From Taxillus chinensis (Eukaryota; Streptophyta; Magnoliopsida; Santalales; Loranthaceae): a stretch of DNA of 64,000 nt. Of the stretch, positions 11,081-21,311 are shown in pieces (the first letter of the stretch is position 1; every line of letters begins with the position of its first letter). Made by a program: the position numbers and the translations under genes. The notes beneath the pieces were generated by a model. The model was not told where the DNA came from, ran no database searches, and was given only the letters and a program-made list of their open reading frames with translations. Location of the stretch: assembly GCA_023512835.1 (NCBI GenBank), contig CM042085.1, forward strand, positions 37,650,324 to 37,714,323. The letters are read 5' to 3'.

Positions 11081-12211
11081 ATGGCAGGGCCAAGCTCATC
11101 GATGGCCGACGACCTACGCAACATCATCCCGGGATTCATCGTAGACTGGGAAGCCATAGGCGACGCCAAAGTCAGCTGGCTGGATGAATTCAAAAATCGC
11201 CTCGAAGAAACCGGTATTACACCTGTCTGCTCAGGGATGCAAGACTTGCTGATAGAAGATGTCGTGGAATTTTATGAGACCATGGTACCCTCTGGAGACG
11301 ACCTTATGGGAGCTGTACACGGAGTGGAGATTCGCATCTCTGCAGACACAATCCGAGATGCACTTCAACTCCCAAAAGGTACCTTTGATCCTCTTCCTAG
11401 TCTTTCCAGAGAGGAGTGTAAGTCTTTTCTTGGGAACTCTAATCCCAGAAAGCAAGGTCGGGGAGCCCTGAAGATGGGTTTCTCCGGTCAGGCACTGGCA
11501 ACTCTCATAGTTACCAGACAGTGCCTGCTGTGTAAAAAGAAGGCTCATGACTCTGCAAGTCATGAGCAGATGAAGATCATGTGCAGTGTTCTACAAGGAA
11601 GACGCATAGACTGGGGAACACAGATACACTCCATGATCAAGAGCAAGAAGGGACACTTTGGACTTCTTCTCACCAAAGTCCTTAGGTTTCTGCACCCTGA
11701 CTTATTCTGCAACAGGCCCTCAGTGCCACTGCCGACCAAATACATATTCAAAAGTATTTATGAGGATGGTCGGCTGGAGATTAAGTCAATGAGGAGGACT
11801 GAGTTAGGTGCAAAAAGTCGTGCAGGAGACACAGCCAGCTCTATACGAGCCCCAGCTCATATACCACGACAACCGGTTCGTGTCCCACAGACTTCTAGGG
11901 GCTCCTCTGCATCCGCCAAAATAGTACATATAACTGAAGTGATGGAGAACATTTCCAGAACTCATCTCCCCACAGACTCTACACCTGAAGAGACCCCTAC
12001 TGTCGAGGTGCCCAAGGATACTGCAGAAGTAAGAGAACCTGCAGTTGGAGGGCAAACACCAGCACAGGAAACCCCAGAGGATAGGGGCACTACACCTGTA
12101 CTATTGAGCACCCTTGGGGAGTCTGAGCTAGAAGAATTTTATATGGAATATGCCAAGGCGCATATGACCCCCTCTAACTTACGTAAGGCATGGATTGCCT
12201 TTGGTAAATAG
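11081..12211 (+). CDS. Element A ORF3, N-terminal part: plant transposon protein-like domain
   Basis: The first ATG after the CT-rich leader is at 11081; the frame has 376 codons and ends at TAG 12209-12211. The same frame reopens at once with ATG 12212, so this and the next entry were probably one protein of about 993 residues, split by a CAG-to-TAG change. Residues 45-125 contain the pattern EFY...D-L-x-G-x-V-x-G-V-x-x-R-I...I-R...L-P, found in the 'putative plant transposon protein' domain family (PF20167-like). A related sequence is encoded by element C at 23568-23125. From residue about 245 it becomes Ser/Thr/Pro-rich and disordered. Role unknown. Position after pol is where some Sireviruses carry an envelope-like ORF, but no membrane segment is visible here. 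Confidence 0.7.
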   Translation: MAGPSSSMADDLRNIIPGFIVDWEAIGDAKVSWLDEFKNRLEETGITPVCSGMQDLLIEDVVEFYETMVPSGDDLMGAVHGVEIRISADTIRDALQLPKGTFDPLPSLSREECKSFLGNSNPRKQGRGALKMGFSGQALATLIVTRQCLLCKKKAHDSASHEQMKIMCSVLQGRRIDWGTQIHSMIKSKKGHFGLLLTKVLRFLHPDLFCNRPSVPLPTKYIFKSIYEDGRLEIKSMRRTELGAKSRAGDTASSIRAPAHIPRQPVRVPQTSRGSSASAKIVHITEVMENISRTHLPTDSTPEETPTVEVPKDTAEVREPAVGGQTPAQETPEDRGTTPVLLSTLGESELEEFYMEYAKAHMTPSNLRKAWIAFGK

Positions 12212-14062
12212 ATGGTAGATAGAGACCATCTGATCAATTGGTTAGTTGAGCAGGGTCGTGTATGTAGAGACCCAGTAGAAGCCGTCTCAGTGGTTGCCCC
12301 CTCTCCTATCATGGTGGACTCTCCCGTCACATCTATTCCACATGATGCTGAGGTGGTGGGCATTGTTATAGAAGAAGAAGCAGAAGAAAAAGAAATTCCT
12401 GGTGCTGCAGCCAGTGACTCTAATGGCAGATCTATCCCACAAGTTCGGGAGATTGTGGAAGGGACTGAGATGGCCACACCATCTGTACATGTCGTTCATC
12501 AGGTGGCCACTCAGGTGAGTGAGGAGTTCGTAGCCAATATCCCAATGGCTATTCCAGTACCAGCTGCGTCTCACTCGCGTTCTCTGACGGCTGAAGAAGT
12601 AGATCTTCTGGCCAGCAAGGTCATTGAGAAACTGATTTCCTCTGGCATCCTCAAAACATCAGTTTCTCAGGCCTTTGACAAACGACTGGCTACCATGGAG
12701 TCCAGCATGGAAGAGGTACGAATGCAAGTTGAATCATCAGATTATACCCTCGACAAGGTGCAGCAAGAAATGACATCACTCACAAGTGCGACCACTGATG
12801 GGTTTAGACATCTGGAGGAGCACTGTGAAGACATCAAGGGAGCTTACCAGAGACAATACAAAGGACTCAGTACAACTCTGGGAGCTATTTTGTCAGAATG
12901 TCATCGGCTTGCAAGTGGGGAAATATCACTTACGGTCAAGAACACACTCCCACAGCCATCCAACCGACCTGCACCTGAACCAGTCGATACTCCACAGCCT
13001 ACTGCCCCCTCTCCGAGTCACTCACAACCTCAGCCTACTGCCACTTACATGCGGGGGAGAAAGCGCGCACACAGGACTATGGTCATCTCAGATTCTGATG
13101 ATGATGATGATGTTCCAATTGCCACCCACATGAGGAAGCAGACTGCTACTCCCTGCCAACCATCTTCTTCCACTCAGCCAGGCCCCTCAACTTCCCATCC
13201 AAGTACGGCTGAGTACACTATGCCTGCTTCACCTGTCAAACCAACCGCTACCACTACTGACCAACATCTAGCCCCACCTCGCATTGTAACTACTGGAGGC
13301 ACCTCAGCTGAACTGGCTGCATTCAACACCTACATTGCTGGGGATACCACTGCGAGGACCTGCGGCTATGAAGCCTTCTTCACCGGACCTGATATGTGTC
13401 GACTACTCTATGACGGTGAAGAAATGGATAACATTGAGATAACTCTGTTCATCTTCGCCCAGAAGTGCTTTCTCGAGAAGCTACCTCTCCACATTCGCAG
13501 AGATACCGGGGTGGAACTCTGTTTGCCGATCATGCAGGCTCAGCTGCTCGAGGATTCAGCAATGATCGAGATTATACAGGGTCGCCGATATGCAAACTCC
13601 TTCCGTCCCTGGAATGAGGTAGATCATGTGCTTATTCCCTACTTGTCCACTTCCCTGCACTGGTTTCTTCTCGACATTGATTTCAAGAACCAACGGATCG
13701 TCATCTTCAACTCCAAACCTAGTACCTTACTACTCCATCGGCATGAACAACTGCGTGAATTCAATCGCACTCTCACCCGTGTCATGCAGGGCTATTCGCA
13801 TGGGTGTGGTGGTTATCATCTCCCCATACCGATAGAAATTACGCGAGTCTCTGCTCAGGATGATGCTCACAGTTGCGGCTTTTATGTTTGCCATTACATC
13901 CGTATCCTGACCACCAACGGGTTCCCAGCTCTCGTGCCTAAATTTGATCGTGTGAGCAGTCGAGTGGCCTCGTTACACTTGACCCCTACTCAACTCCTGC
14001 GCGAGCAAGCTACTGTTTTTCTCTTTACACAGAGTGTTTTGTACTCTAAATTTAACCAATAA
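12212..14062 (+). CDS. Element A ORF3, C-terminal part: Ulp1-like C48 cysteine protease
   Basis: 616 codons, in frame with the preceding part. Residues 100-240 contain a helical coiled-coil-like stretch, and 240-390 are Pro/Ser/Thr-rich with a run of Asp near residue 290. Residues about 465-570 look like the Ulp1/SENP (C48) protease fold: VLIP, His483 in LHWFLLD, then Asn500 where the family normally has Asp, Gln549, and Cys555 in SCGFYVCHY. The family cleaves SUMO-like modifiers. Asn in place of Asp may lower or alter activity. A homologous domain with the same residue spacing is at 21312-22364 in element C. The frame is open over all 616 codons, unlike the element's pol, which suggests either later decay or some constraint. 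Confidence 0.75.
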   Translation: MVDRDHLINWLVEQGRVCRDPVEAVSVVAPSPIMVDSPVTSIPHDAEVVGIVIEEEAEEKEIPGAAASDSNGRSIPQVREIVEGTEMATPSVHVVHQVATQVSEEFVANIPMAIPVPAASHSRSLTAEEVDLLASKVIEKLISSGILKTSVSQAFDKRLATMESSMEEVRMQVESSDYTLDKVQQEMTSLTSATTDGFRHLEEHCEDIKGAYQRQYKGLSTTLGAILSECHRLASGEISLTVKNTLPQPSNRPAPEPVDTPQPTAPSPSHSQPQPTATYMRGRKRAHRTMVISDSDDDDDVPIATHMRKQTATPCQPSSSTQPGPSTSHPSTAEYTMPASPVKPTATTTDQHLAPPRIVTTGGTSAELAAFNTYIAGDTTARTCGYEAFFTGPDMCRLLYDGEEMDNIEITLFIFAQKCFLEKLPLHIRRDTGVELCLPIMQAQLLEDSAMIEIIQGRRYANSFRPWNEVDHVLIPYLSTSLHWFLLDIDFKNQRIVIFNSKPSTLLLHRHEQLREFNRTLTRVMQGYSHGCGGYHLPIPIEITRVSAQDDAHSCGFYVCHYIRILTTNGFPALVPKFDRVSSRVASLHLTPTQLLREQATVFLFTQSVLYSKFNQ

Positions 14063-14232
14063 CTGTCTTGTACGCTAACTCCCTGTACACTGCATTTCTT
14101 TTCTCATTATTCTGTGTACTTACTTTCTGGCAGTTCTCTTGTATGTATGTCTTTGCTCTGCTACATGCTGTTCTGTGATTTATTCCATTGCTCCCCTAAG
14201 GTTAGTGTTCTGGTGCTTGTTCCTCACCCCAG
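14063..14232 (+). other. Element A 3' untranslated stretch
   Basis: T-rich, non-coding; leads into the polypurine tracts. Nothing else seen. Confidence 0.6.
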
Positions 14233-14469
14233 AAAGGGGGAGTGTTTCTCAGGGGGAGCAAGCTCGTAGGGGGAGTTATCTTTGACAGGAGCCAGCTAAT
14301 GCAGACTTTATGCCTATAGGGAAGAGGAGTGTGTATGTTTGTAATTTTGATCTCCTCCACATTCTTTATATGCAAAGATATCTTCCAATTAATCTAAAAT
14401 TGCCCATCAAATTCGTGGTCTCACACTTCATGTATACCTGTTGTCAGCTTACATTAAATAGGGGGAGAT
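14233..14469 (+). other. Multiple polypurine tracts of element A
   Basis: Four purine runs of the form AGGGGGAG occur at about 14234-14243, 14251-14259, 14267-14275 and 14459-14468. The last directly abuts the 3' LTR start (TGTTGG at 14470) and is the expected plus-strand primer. Repeated polypurine tracts before the 3' LTR are a described trait of Sireviruses, which supports that assignment. Confidence 0.8.
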
Positions 14470-14514
14470 TGTTGGAAATATAGGATTTGATGAAGCTGCC
14501 AAAATATAGTCTAA

Positions 14515-15560
14515 GTCTGGAGACTCGAAGAACCGAAGGTCGTAGGGTCGAAGAGTCGAAATTCGTAGAAGTGAAACTATCATAGGACGTATTAACAAGA
14601 GACTCGTAGACTCGTAGAGTCCGGAGACTCAAGGCGAAACAGTGACAGAACATTGCGACTCGTAGATCCAGGGTCGAAGGTCGTAGAGTCATAGTACGAA
14701 AAAGAGAGTGTTACTGTAAGTGTCAATAAGCTCGGAGACTCGTAGAGTCGAAGAAGTGTTAAGAACAGTAACCAAAGCTAAATGGCTCATAGACTCGTAG
14801 ACTCATAGAGTCCCCATAAATACGTAAGTCAATTAACAGAACTTAAATGATCACTAGACTCGAAGACTCGTAGAGTCATAGGGAAACCTTCGAACACTGT
14901 TAAGAAAATAGGATTCGTAGACTCGTAGATCGAAAGTCGCAGTCGAAGCCTTCGAACACGATTAAGAAAACTGGACTCGTAGACTCGTAGATCGAAAGTC
15001 GTAGAGTCGAAGCCGAACACGGTTAAGAAAAGCCGAACTCGTAGACTCGTAAGTTGAAGGTCAAAGGGTCGATACTATAAAGACCGGCAAACAAATGAAA
15101 CTATAACTCAAGGGTTGTAGAGTCGTAGACTCGTAGACTCAAGGGACACAGTCACTATAGAGAAATTGCCACACTTCCAGACTCGGAGATCGATGACGGG
15201 AAGTTGTAGCTAAAGGGTCGTAGTTATGCAGGAACTCAATTTATGAGCCTCTGTGAAAGACTAAGGAAGGAAAGCAAAGTTGAAGACTCGTAGAGTCGAA
15301 GATTTTCAGATCACTTAGTCAAATATAGTAAACTGAGAGACCCGAAGATCGTAGACCCGCAGAACTAGAGTCATAGACTCATAGCTACAATAACAGGTTG
15401 AATAGCTGAACTCGAAGAAGTCATTCTAAGCGTCATTCGAAGAGTTGCAGACTCGTAGAGTCGTAGACTCACAGAGTCGTAGACTTCAGTTAACAGAGAG
15501 ACATAAAAGGCTAATCCAACATGACCTCTAGCCTCGAAGACTCGAAGATGTGAGTCGTAG
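14515..15560. repeat. Dense short palindromic repeats in element A LTR
   Basis: Over about 1 kb the word ACTCGTAG or ACTCGAAG recurs at least fifteen times, often as GACTC-GTA-GAGTC, whose arms are inverted repeats. Spacing is irregular and not unit-tandem. Repeated short palindromes in the LTR are a described Sirevirus feature. They could serve as transcription factor or recombination sites; function unknown. Confidence 0.8.
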
Positions 15561-15660
15561 ACTCACAGAAACACCATAAAGTCTGAAGCAAAAGTTCGCA
15601 ACTTTCTACAGGTGCTAACTGAAATCTTCGAGTCACCGAACCTACGAGGCATCTACCTCC

Positions 15661-15665
15661 GAGAC
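15661..15665. repeat. TSD of solo LTR F (GAGAC), left copy
   Basis: GAGAC at 15661-15665 is repeated at 17413-17417, exactly flanking TGTCA...TTACA. Confidence 0.9.
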
Positions 15666-16184
15666 TGTCACGCCCCGGATTTCCGACCCGGGGAAACCGG
15701 TACGTGACTCCCCGTTCACCCACACAGAGGGTAAAGGGGTTGGATTACTGGATGCCACACGAGCAAAACTAACGATTACAATAAACAAACAAGCCACATC
15801 TTTATTTAATTTCAAACATCAAAGGGGTCACAAACCAACCATGTTCCATACTAAAGTTCAATCCCTTATTACATTCCCCCCCCCCCCTTGGGGTTACATA
15901 AATTATAAAATTACATTACTGAACTGAACAATAAAATGAAGATGGTCTTCCACCTTGGTGTATCCACCTAACGCCTGTAAGTCCCTGGAAAACAAGCAAA
16001 CACAGTAGGAGGGGTGAGCAACCACAGCTCAGTAGGGATCAAGTCTCCCCAACCCTTCCCATGTTCCTAGCGGCTACAAGCATGTGCACAGGTGTAGTGA
16101 CGTGGCAGTATTAGGAAAAAGAAAATAAAACATTCCACACAAGCGGGCATAACCCCAGCCCCAGCCACACTGGCTAACAAACCA

Positions 16185-16330
16185 CATCTCAAGCAAGTAA
16201 TTTAACCGCCTCTTCAGACCACTGATTTAACCGCCTCTCAGGCAAAGTAGTTTAACCGCCTCTTCAGGCCACTGGTTTAACCGCCTCCCAGGCAAAGTAG
16301 TTTAACCGCCTCTTCAGGCCAGATACCACA
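16185..16330 (-). repeat. Tandem repeat inside solo LTR F (~26-bp unit)
   Basis: About five to six imperfect units of TTTAACCGCCTCTTCAGGC with variable short spacers. The reverse complement matches the repeats in element E LTRs (42770-42905 and 49368-49495) and is absent from element D. Confidence 0.85.
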
Positions 16331-16794
16331 GTCATGCACACAACACACACTACGGTCACTTAAGCATAAAACCAAACACTTGGTGTGCACCCATTCACAA
16401 GTGCACAAACCCAGCCATTCAGGCAATAGAACAAACACCCAGCATGCATACATACACCAAATCACAAGTCCAGCCACACAGGCATATTACCAAACATGTA
16501 ATAGGCATATACACACAGCTATATTCACACAGGCATTTCATCGAACATATAGCATGCAACAACAGAATCACACCAAAATGCCATTGAAGGCCAACATCCA
16601 TATAGGAGATCACACCTATATGGATTACATATATATATAAACAGGTATAACTCCATAATCTGCCCTAGAACCCTAGGATAGAGGAGGATTTAGGAAGAAC
16701 AGAACCCCTACCTTGTATGTTCTCCTGCTCCCGCTTCCACGCAAGACTCCGACCACCCACGCAAGACGCTCCGACAGCCACCAGAAGCTCTCCT

Positions 16795-16796
<2 letters not shown>

Positions 16797-16840
<44 letters not shown>
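16797..16840. repeat. CT dinucleotide microsatellite
   Basis: About 20 CT units (GA in the LTR's own sense), just downstream of the LTR TATA box, the same place as GA runs in element D LTRs. Confidence 0.9.
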
Positions 16841-16841
<1 letters not shown>

Positions 16842-16893
16842 GGCCTGGGTGGAGCAACAAACCCTAAACCTAAAACAGAGGGGCTTCTCCTCC

Positions 16894-16970
16894 TTATATA
16901 GACAACACAACATCAAAACGACGTAGTTTTGATTAAGTGAATCCCAGCATCAAAACGACGTAGTTTTGAT
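16894..16970 (-). promoter_or_regulatory. LTR F promoter: TATA box and two ACGT inverted repeats
   Basis: Minus strand: two 22-bp elements with arms ATCAAAAC and GTTTTGAT around an ACGT core (16949-16970 and 16912-16933), then TATATAAGG at about 16893-16901. The same order is found in D and E LTRs. ACGT cores are typical bZIP binding sites. Confidence 0.75.
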
Positions 16971-17412
16971 GGAACAAGCTATGACCTTCCCACATCCATA
17001 CACACCAAAATGTTCACAATTCCAACATGGTCCTTTGGGAAAAGATGATTAGAATGACAAAACCAAGGTAACCATGCAAAAACATGCATGCACGCCAATT
17101 TGAACGCCAATTCCCCAATTGGCGTGCAGCTCCAAATGCACTCAAACTTCACCCCAAGCCTCCTTGCATCTTGTAGAGGTCTGAGAAGCAAAAATATGCT
17201 TGCACGTGAAATGGGTGAATTCACGTGCAGCTCCAAATGCCCTGAAATTTCTGTGGTAGATAGAGGACCTCATTCTAAGAAACTTTTGTTCTTGCACGCC
17301 AATTGTTTGAGGCCATCTACTATACCAAAAGTGAGCTCCAAAATCTTACCTCAAACTTGTGCACCAACATCCAAGGTGTTTGTGGTTAACTTCTTACACA
17401 CGGGTCATTACA

Positions 17413-18188
17413 GAGACAAACTTACAACCCTAAACACAACCACTTAACGATATTGTCAGCTAGGGTTTGTACAGTAAGTCTGCACCGTCCTGAGCAGTTG
17501 AGCACATTAATGACACATTAATTGCTGCCAACTACCATCCACGGATGAACAGCCAAGATCGACTGCATGCCAAATACGTAGTATGGGCAACTGATCCGCA
17601 AATCAAAGAAGATCAACCCATCCCCTGACATTCCGCATTTTCAGTGGCGGGAAGTCAGCCTGTCGGGATGGACAACTTGGCGCACGAGCACTTTAATCTT
17701 AAAAATATATCTCTCACGCACTTAACGACAAAATGAAGAGTTTAACCTCTCTCTCAAAAGAAGGAAACACACAGAACACGAGAGACAGAGAGACTCTGAG
17801 AGAAATTGAAAAAAAGTGTTGTGCGCCGTGTGAGTCAAGAACAAGAGCAATCTGTATGAGTAATCATGAATCACTTGTTCATCAAAGATCTAGCACTTTT
17901 ATTAAGTCCTAATCTTAGTGTTGTTAGTTCCACACTCGGATCTATCATAAACCATCTCTTTCACAACTGAGATCTGTTGAGAAAAGAGCATTAACTCTTA
18001 TCTCAGTTTTGTCTAATAGTTTATTATCACTCACCTTATCCTTACAATACTTCTGTCAACTTCTCCATAAATACTTCCATCATAGTCATCTGTAGCAGGA
18101 ATCCAAAACCCAGCTAACAGTCTTGCTTCTACACACGAAGAGAGTCTATTCACCCCCCCCCCCCCCCTCTAGACTCACTTTGGGACCT
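17413..18188 (+). repeat. Element A 3' LTR, second part
   Basis: Follows the right GAGAC copy at 17413-17417. The final ~219 bp match the 5' LTR tail at 3054-3268. A possible LTR promoter TATA-like AAATATAT lies near 17700. It ends GGGACCT at 18188, where Athila element C was inserted; the last bases ACA reappear at 31564-31566. A C homopolymer of about 14 lies at 18157-18170. Confidence 0.85.
18184..18188. repeat. TSD of element C (GACCT), left copy
   Basis: GACCT at 18184-18188 is repeated at 31559-31563, exactly outside the TG...CA ends of the Athila LTRs. Confidence 0.9.
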
Positions 18189-19676
18189 TGACAGACAGAT
18201 TTGTAGCCTCCCTAAAAGAGCTAGCTAATGTCGTTAAATCTCTCTTCAAGATAATAAATTTCCTAAGTTTGCACTAAAAGAATAGCAGCAAGCAAGGAGT
18301 CGATCCCACAGAGATTACCAAGTTATCTAGCTTTAACTCAAATCACCAAATTAATCTTGCTTAAAACAATGTCTTGGCAAAAAGTTTTCTTTTTTTATAA
18401 CTAAAGATCTAATTTTTATTTGGTTTTCTGAATAAACAAAGAAAGCAAACTGATTTTAAGATTAAGATTCAAGGATTAAAAGCATCTTGGGTCACAATTT
18501 CACCGCCCTATGTTATCTCTACTGGTTCATGGTATTAGGGTTGTCTGATTGAAAACATGCTAAACATAAGCCAAGGACAATAAATGGTCATTGAGGTCCT
18601 TTTAAGAATTGTATGCCAGAATGGTCATCTAAACACACAAACATGCAAAGCCAATAAATCATACTTGCAAAAGGATAATGATCACACCAATTACAAATAA
18701 GTTATGAATCTCAATCCGCCCCAGACTAGGGCTAAGAATACCAAGGTGTACATCCAAAGATAGAATTTAAGAACAGATTCATAAAACATGCAAAACTTCA
18801 ATCATCCAAACCCAATATTCATAAACACAGCAAAGCAACAAGGGGGCTACATTGCTCCCCTAGATTATAAGAACTACTCACGCATGATTACAAGCAAAAC
18901 CATAGTAGAAAAGCTAAACATCTTCCTCTAATCCACGCGCGCAACAAAGCTTCAAATCCAGGCTCCAAAATCCGCAACGGCTGCTCTCCTAGGTCAAGGA
19001 GCAACCTCCAAGTCGTGGAGCCTCTCTCTCTCTCTAAAAACGTGTAAGGGGTCTAGGATGGGTTGCATGGGGCGTGGAGGCTTGTATTTATAGAGGTTGG
19101 ATGGGCTTTGAGGTGTGTACCCTAGCCCATCTATCAAAACGACGTAGTTTTGATAAGTGACACTCCAAACATTAAAATCTCTATCTTCCATCCACAATTT
19201 GGACATGGGCCTTCAGTAACAAATGATCAGCATGGAAAAATGATAGGATCGGTCCAAAAATATCTCTGCACGTGAATTTGCACGTGATATGGTGAATTCA
19301 CGTTCAACTCCAAATCAGCTCAAACTTCTCCCCAAGCTTCCTTGCATCCTGTAGAGGCCTGAGAAGCAAAAATATGCTTGCACGTGAAATGGGTGATATC
19401 ACGTGCAGCTCCAAATGCTCTGAAAGTTCTGTGGTAGGTAGAGTACGTCATTCTAAGCAACTTTTGTTCTTGCACGCCAATTGTTTGAGGCCATCTACTA
19501 TGTCACAAGTGAGCTCCAAAATCTGCCAAAATAGCTTAAAAACGCATGTATTTGCAAATAGCATCTTCCTAGGGGTTAGGGCAAATATATATGATATATG
19601 AAGCAATAAGTCTCTAATCATGCTCTTAAACATCCTAAATAAACACTAGAATAACGGCATAAAATGCACGTTATCA
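18189..19676 (-). repeat. Element C 3' LTR (1488 bp)
   Basis: Plus-strand ends TGACAG...TTATCA, matching 30050-31558. In the element's sense it starts TGATAACGTG, has G-box words, one ACGT inverted repeat (19133-19154) and TATA box CTATAAATA (about 19085-19094). Confidence 0.9.
19133..19154 (-). promoter_or_regulatory. ACGT inverted repeat in element C LTR
   Basis: A 22-bp element with arms ATCAAAAC and GTTTTGAT, 40-50 bp upstream of the TATA box in the element's sense. It is identical in form to the paired copies in D, E and F LTRs. The other LTR carries it at 31015-31036. Confidence 0.75.
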
Positions 19677-21311
19677 AAGACACCACACTTGAACCATTGC
19701 TTGTCCTCAAGCAAAAACATACAAACATGCAAAAATAAAATAAACATGTAGTCAAACGGAAGAAAAATAAAATAACAATCAAGGAGAATCATGGTTTCCT
19801 AAGCATGCAACTCTATCATGATGAAATGGGAATTTAAGCATCAAAATGAGTCATAGCTTAGTTCATTTATGTCCATATCCCTAGTCCAACAACCATGCAA
19901 TATCTCCACTTAAATTTCAGATATGAGCAAGCAATCCATGATAAAATAGCACCTAGTTTCCCTTTAAGTTCTTACCAAGGATAAGCAGCCTCACTCAAAT
20001 ATAATAATTCTCAAGCCTAATACCTATCAATGAACAATGGATGGAAAATTCTATCTCTACACTCGCCATCAGCTATTGATTAAGTACTTGCCAAGCAATC
20101 ATGAGAGTTCCCTATTGTGCTCATCAAAGAAAACACACCCTCTATTCTACTTTATTTGAACTCACACGCTAGTCTAAACTCAATAAACTCACACTCTATT
20201 CTAATAACTGATAAAACAAAACCATGAGCTAAAAATTGAGCTTAACATTCTTAAAACAAAACACAATTCAGCCAATGTGGCTTCACAACTAAATAATCAC
20301 ACATAAGCATCAAGCCAGTGTGGCTTTTATTTTGAATCCCTCTTCTTCTTTTTTTTCTTTTTTTTTTTTTTTTTTTTTTTTTTTGTAATAACCTTACAAG
20401 GTTGCATTTTATGCTCTCCCTTGATGGATTATTCACTTTTTTTTACTCACATAACACATAAATAAGACTGATTTTTCTAATGCATACCCCTTGCCATTTT
20501 GCTACATAAAGAGAGACAAAAATTCATTGATGTCTCACATCCCATTTTCCAATTAAGTAATGGCTTTTTCACATTCTATATCACAGCCTTTTCCAATAAT
20601 ATCTCAAAATAAAGAAAAGAATGCAAAGATAGTCACAGTGACTTAGAGGTCTTGCATCCTGACTCCACACATCAAACACTGAGCACTAATAAGTAATCAC
20701 ATGCTTACTTGACTCCTACCATTAAATAACCAATGTTGAATGCAAGAAGAGTAGCAAATCAAACTATTACCCATACCCTAAAATGGCATTCAAAGACTAA
20801 AAAGAAGCTGTTCTCATTTTGCATTTCTTTTTCACTCAACTTTAAGGGTTACTTAGGTCTATCATAGCATTTCATGCTCAGCTAATATTCAAAACTCAGC
20901 TCCAAAAAACATAGTGATATCATTCAAAAGATAAAGACATGATTAAACCAATTTAGAGCACATTTTAACTACTTTAACACCCTTATCACAACATGATACT
21001 AATGTGGCATAAAAAATTAAATTTTAAGCCAAAATTGCATACTTAATATCCATGCCTCCACATGCAAATCATTCAAGCAAACAACTCAAACAATCATGCA
21101 ACTAAAAACACGTTTGTTTGTTTTGTTTTTTTTTTCAATAATTATAAATAAAACATGCAATCACAACATAAAAGACAAGCAAGTGGCTCAAGTCACTCCC
21201 ATACACCACACTTAAAATATGCTATGTCCTCATGGCATAAAATAGGGAGTAGGAAAATACTTACCTCTCAGTTGGCAAGTTGTAATAGTAGATGACATTG
21301 GCCACCATTCG
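19677..21311 (-). other. Element C 3' non-coding region
   Basis: No domain seen. A and T rich, with T homopolymers at about 20359-20384. On the minus strand a GTGGTGT phrase just before the 3' LTR (19680-19690) is in the position of the polypurine tract, as usual for Athila. Confidence 0.6.
20340..20384. repeat. T homopolymer tract
   Basis: Poly-T with a few C interruptions, seen directly; length is likely uncertain in any assembly. Confidence 0.8.

Larger units (their letters stand above)
14470..15665 (+). repeat. Element A 3' LTR, first part
   Basis: Begins with TGTTGG after the polypurine tract and is dominated by short TCGTAG/TCGAAG repeats. It is cut at 15665 by solo LTR F and continues at 17418. 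The corresponding part of the 5' LTR has been deleted, so it cannot be compared within the window. Confidence 0.8.
15666..17412 (-). mobile_element. Solo LTR F of the Tekay/Del-like gypsy family
   Basis: 1747 bp with the ends of the D/E LTR family in reverse: TGTCACGCCCCGG at the left and GGTCATTACA at the right. Perfect 5-bp TSD and no internal region, so this is an LTR left by unequal recombination. In its own orientation the first half, with the ACGT inverted repeats, TATATAAGG box and GA run, is like element D. The second half, with GAGGCGGTTAAAT repeats, is like element E. Compared with D it lacks about 115 bp near its start. It is inserted in the 3' LTR of element A. Confidence 0.9.

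Noticed and set aside
14515..15560. CRISPR-like or satellite array
   Set aside because: Units are irregular and palindromic without spacers of constant size, and lie in an LTR of a plant element.
16665..16926. Arg/Glu repeat proteins over GA/CT runs (also at 32881-33159 and 40286-40564)
   Set aside because: Products of microsatellites inside LTR leaders.
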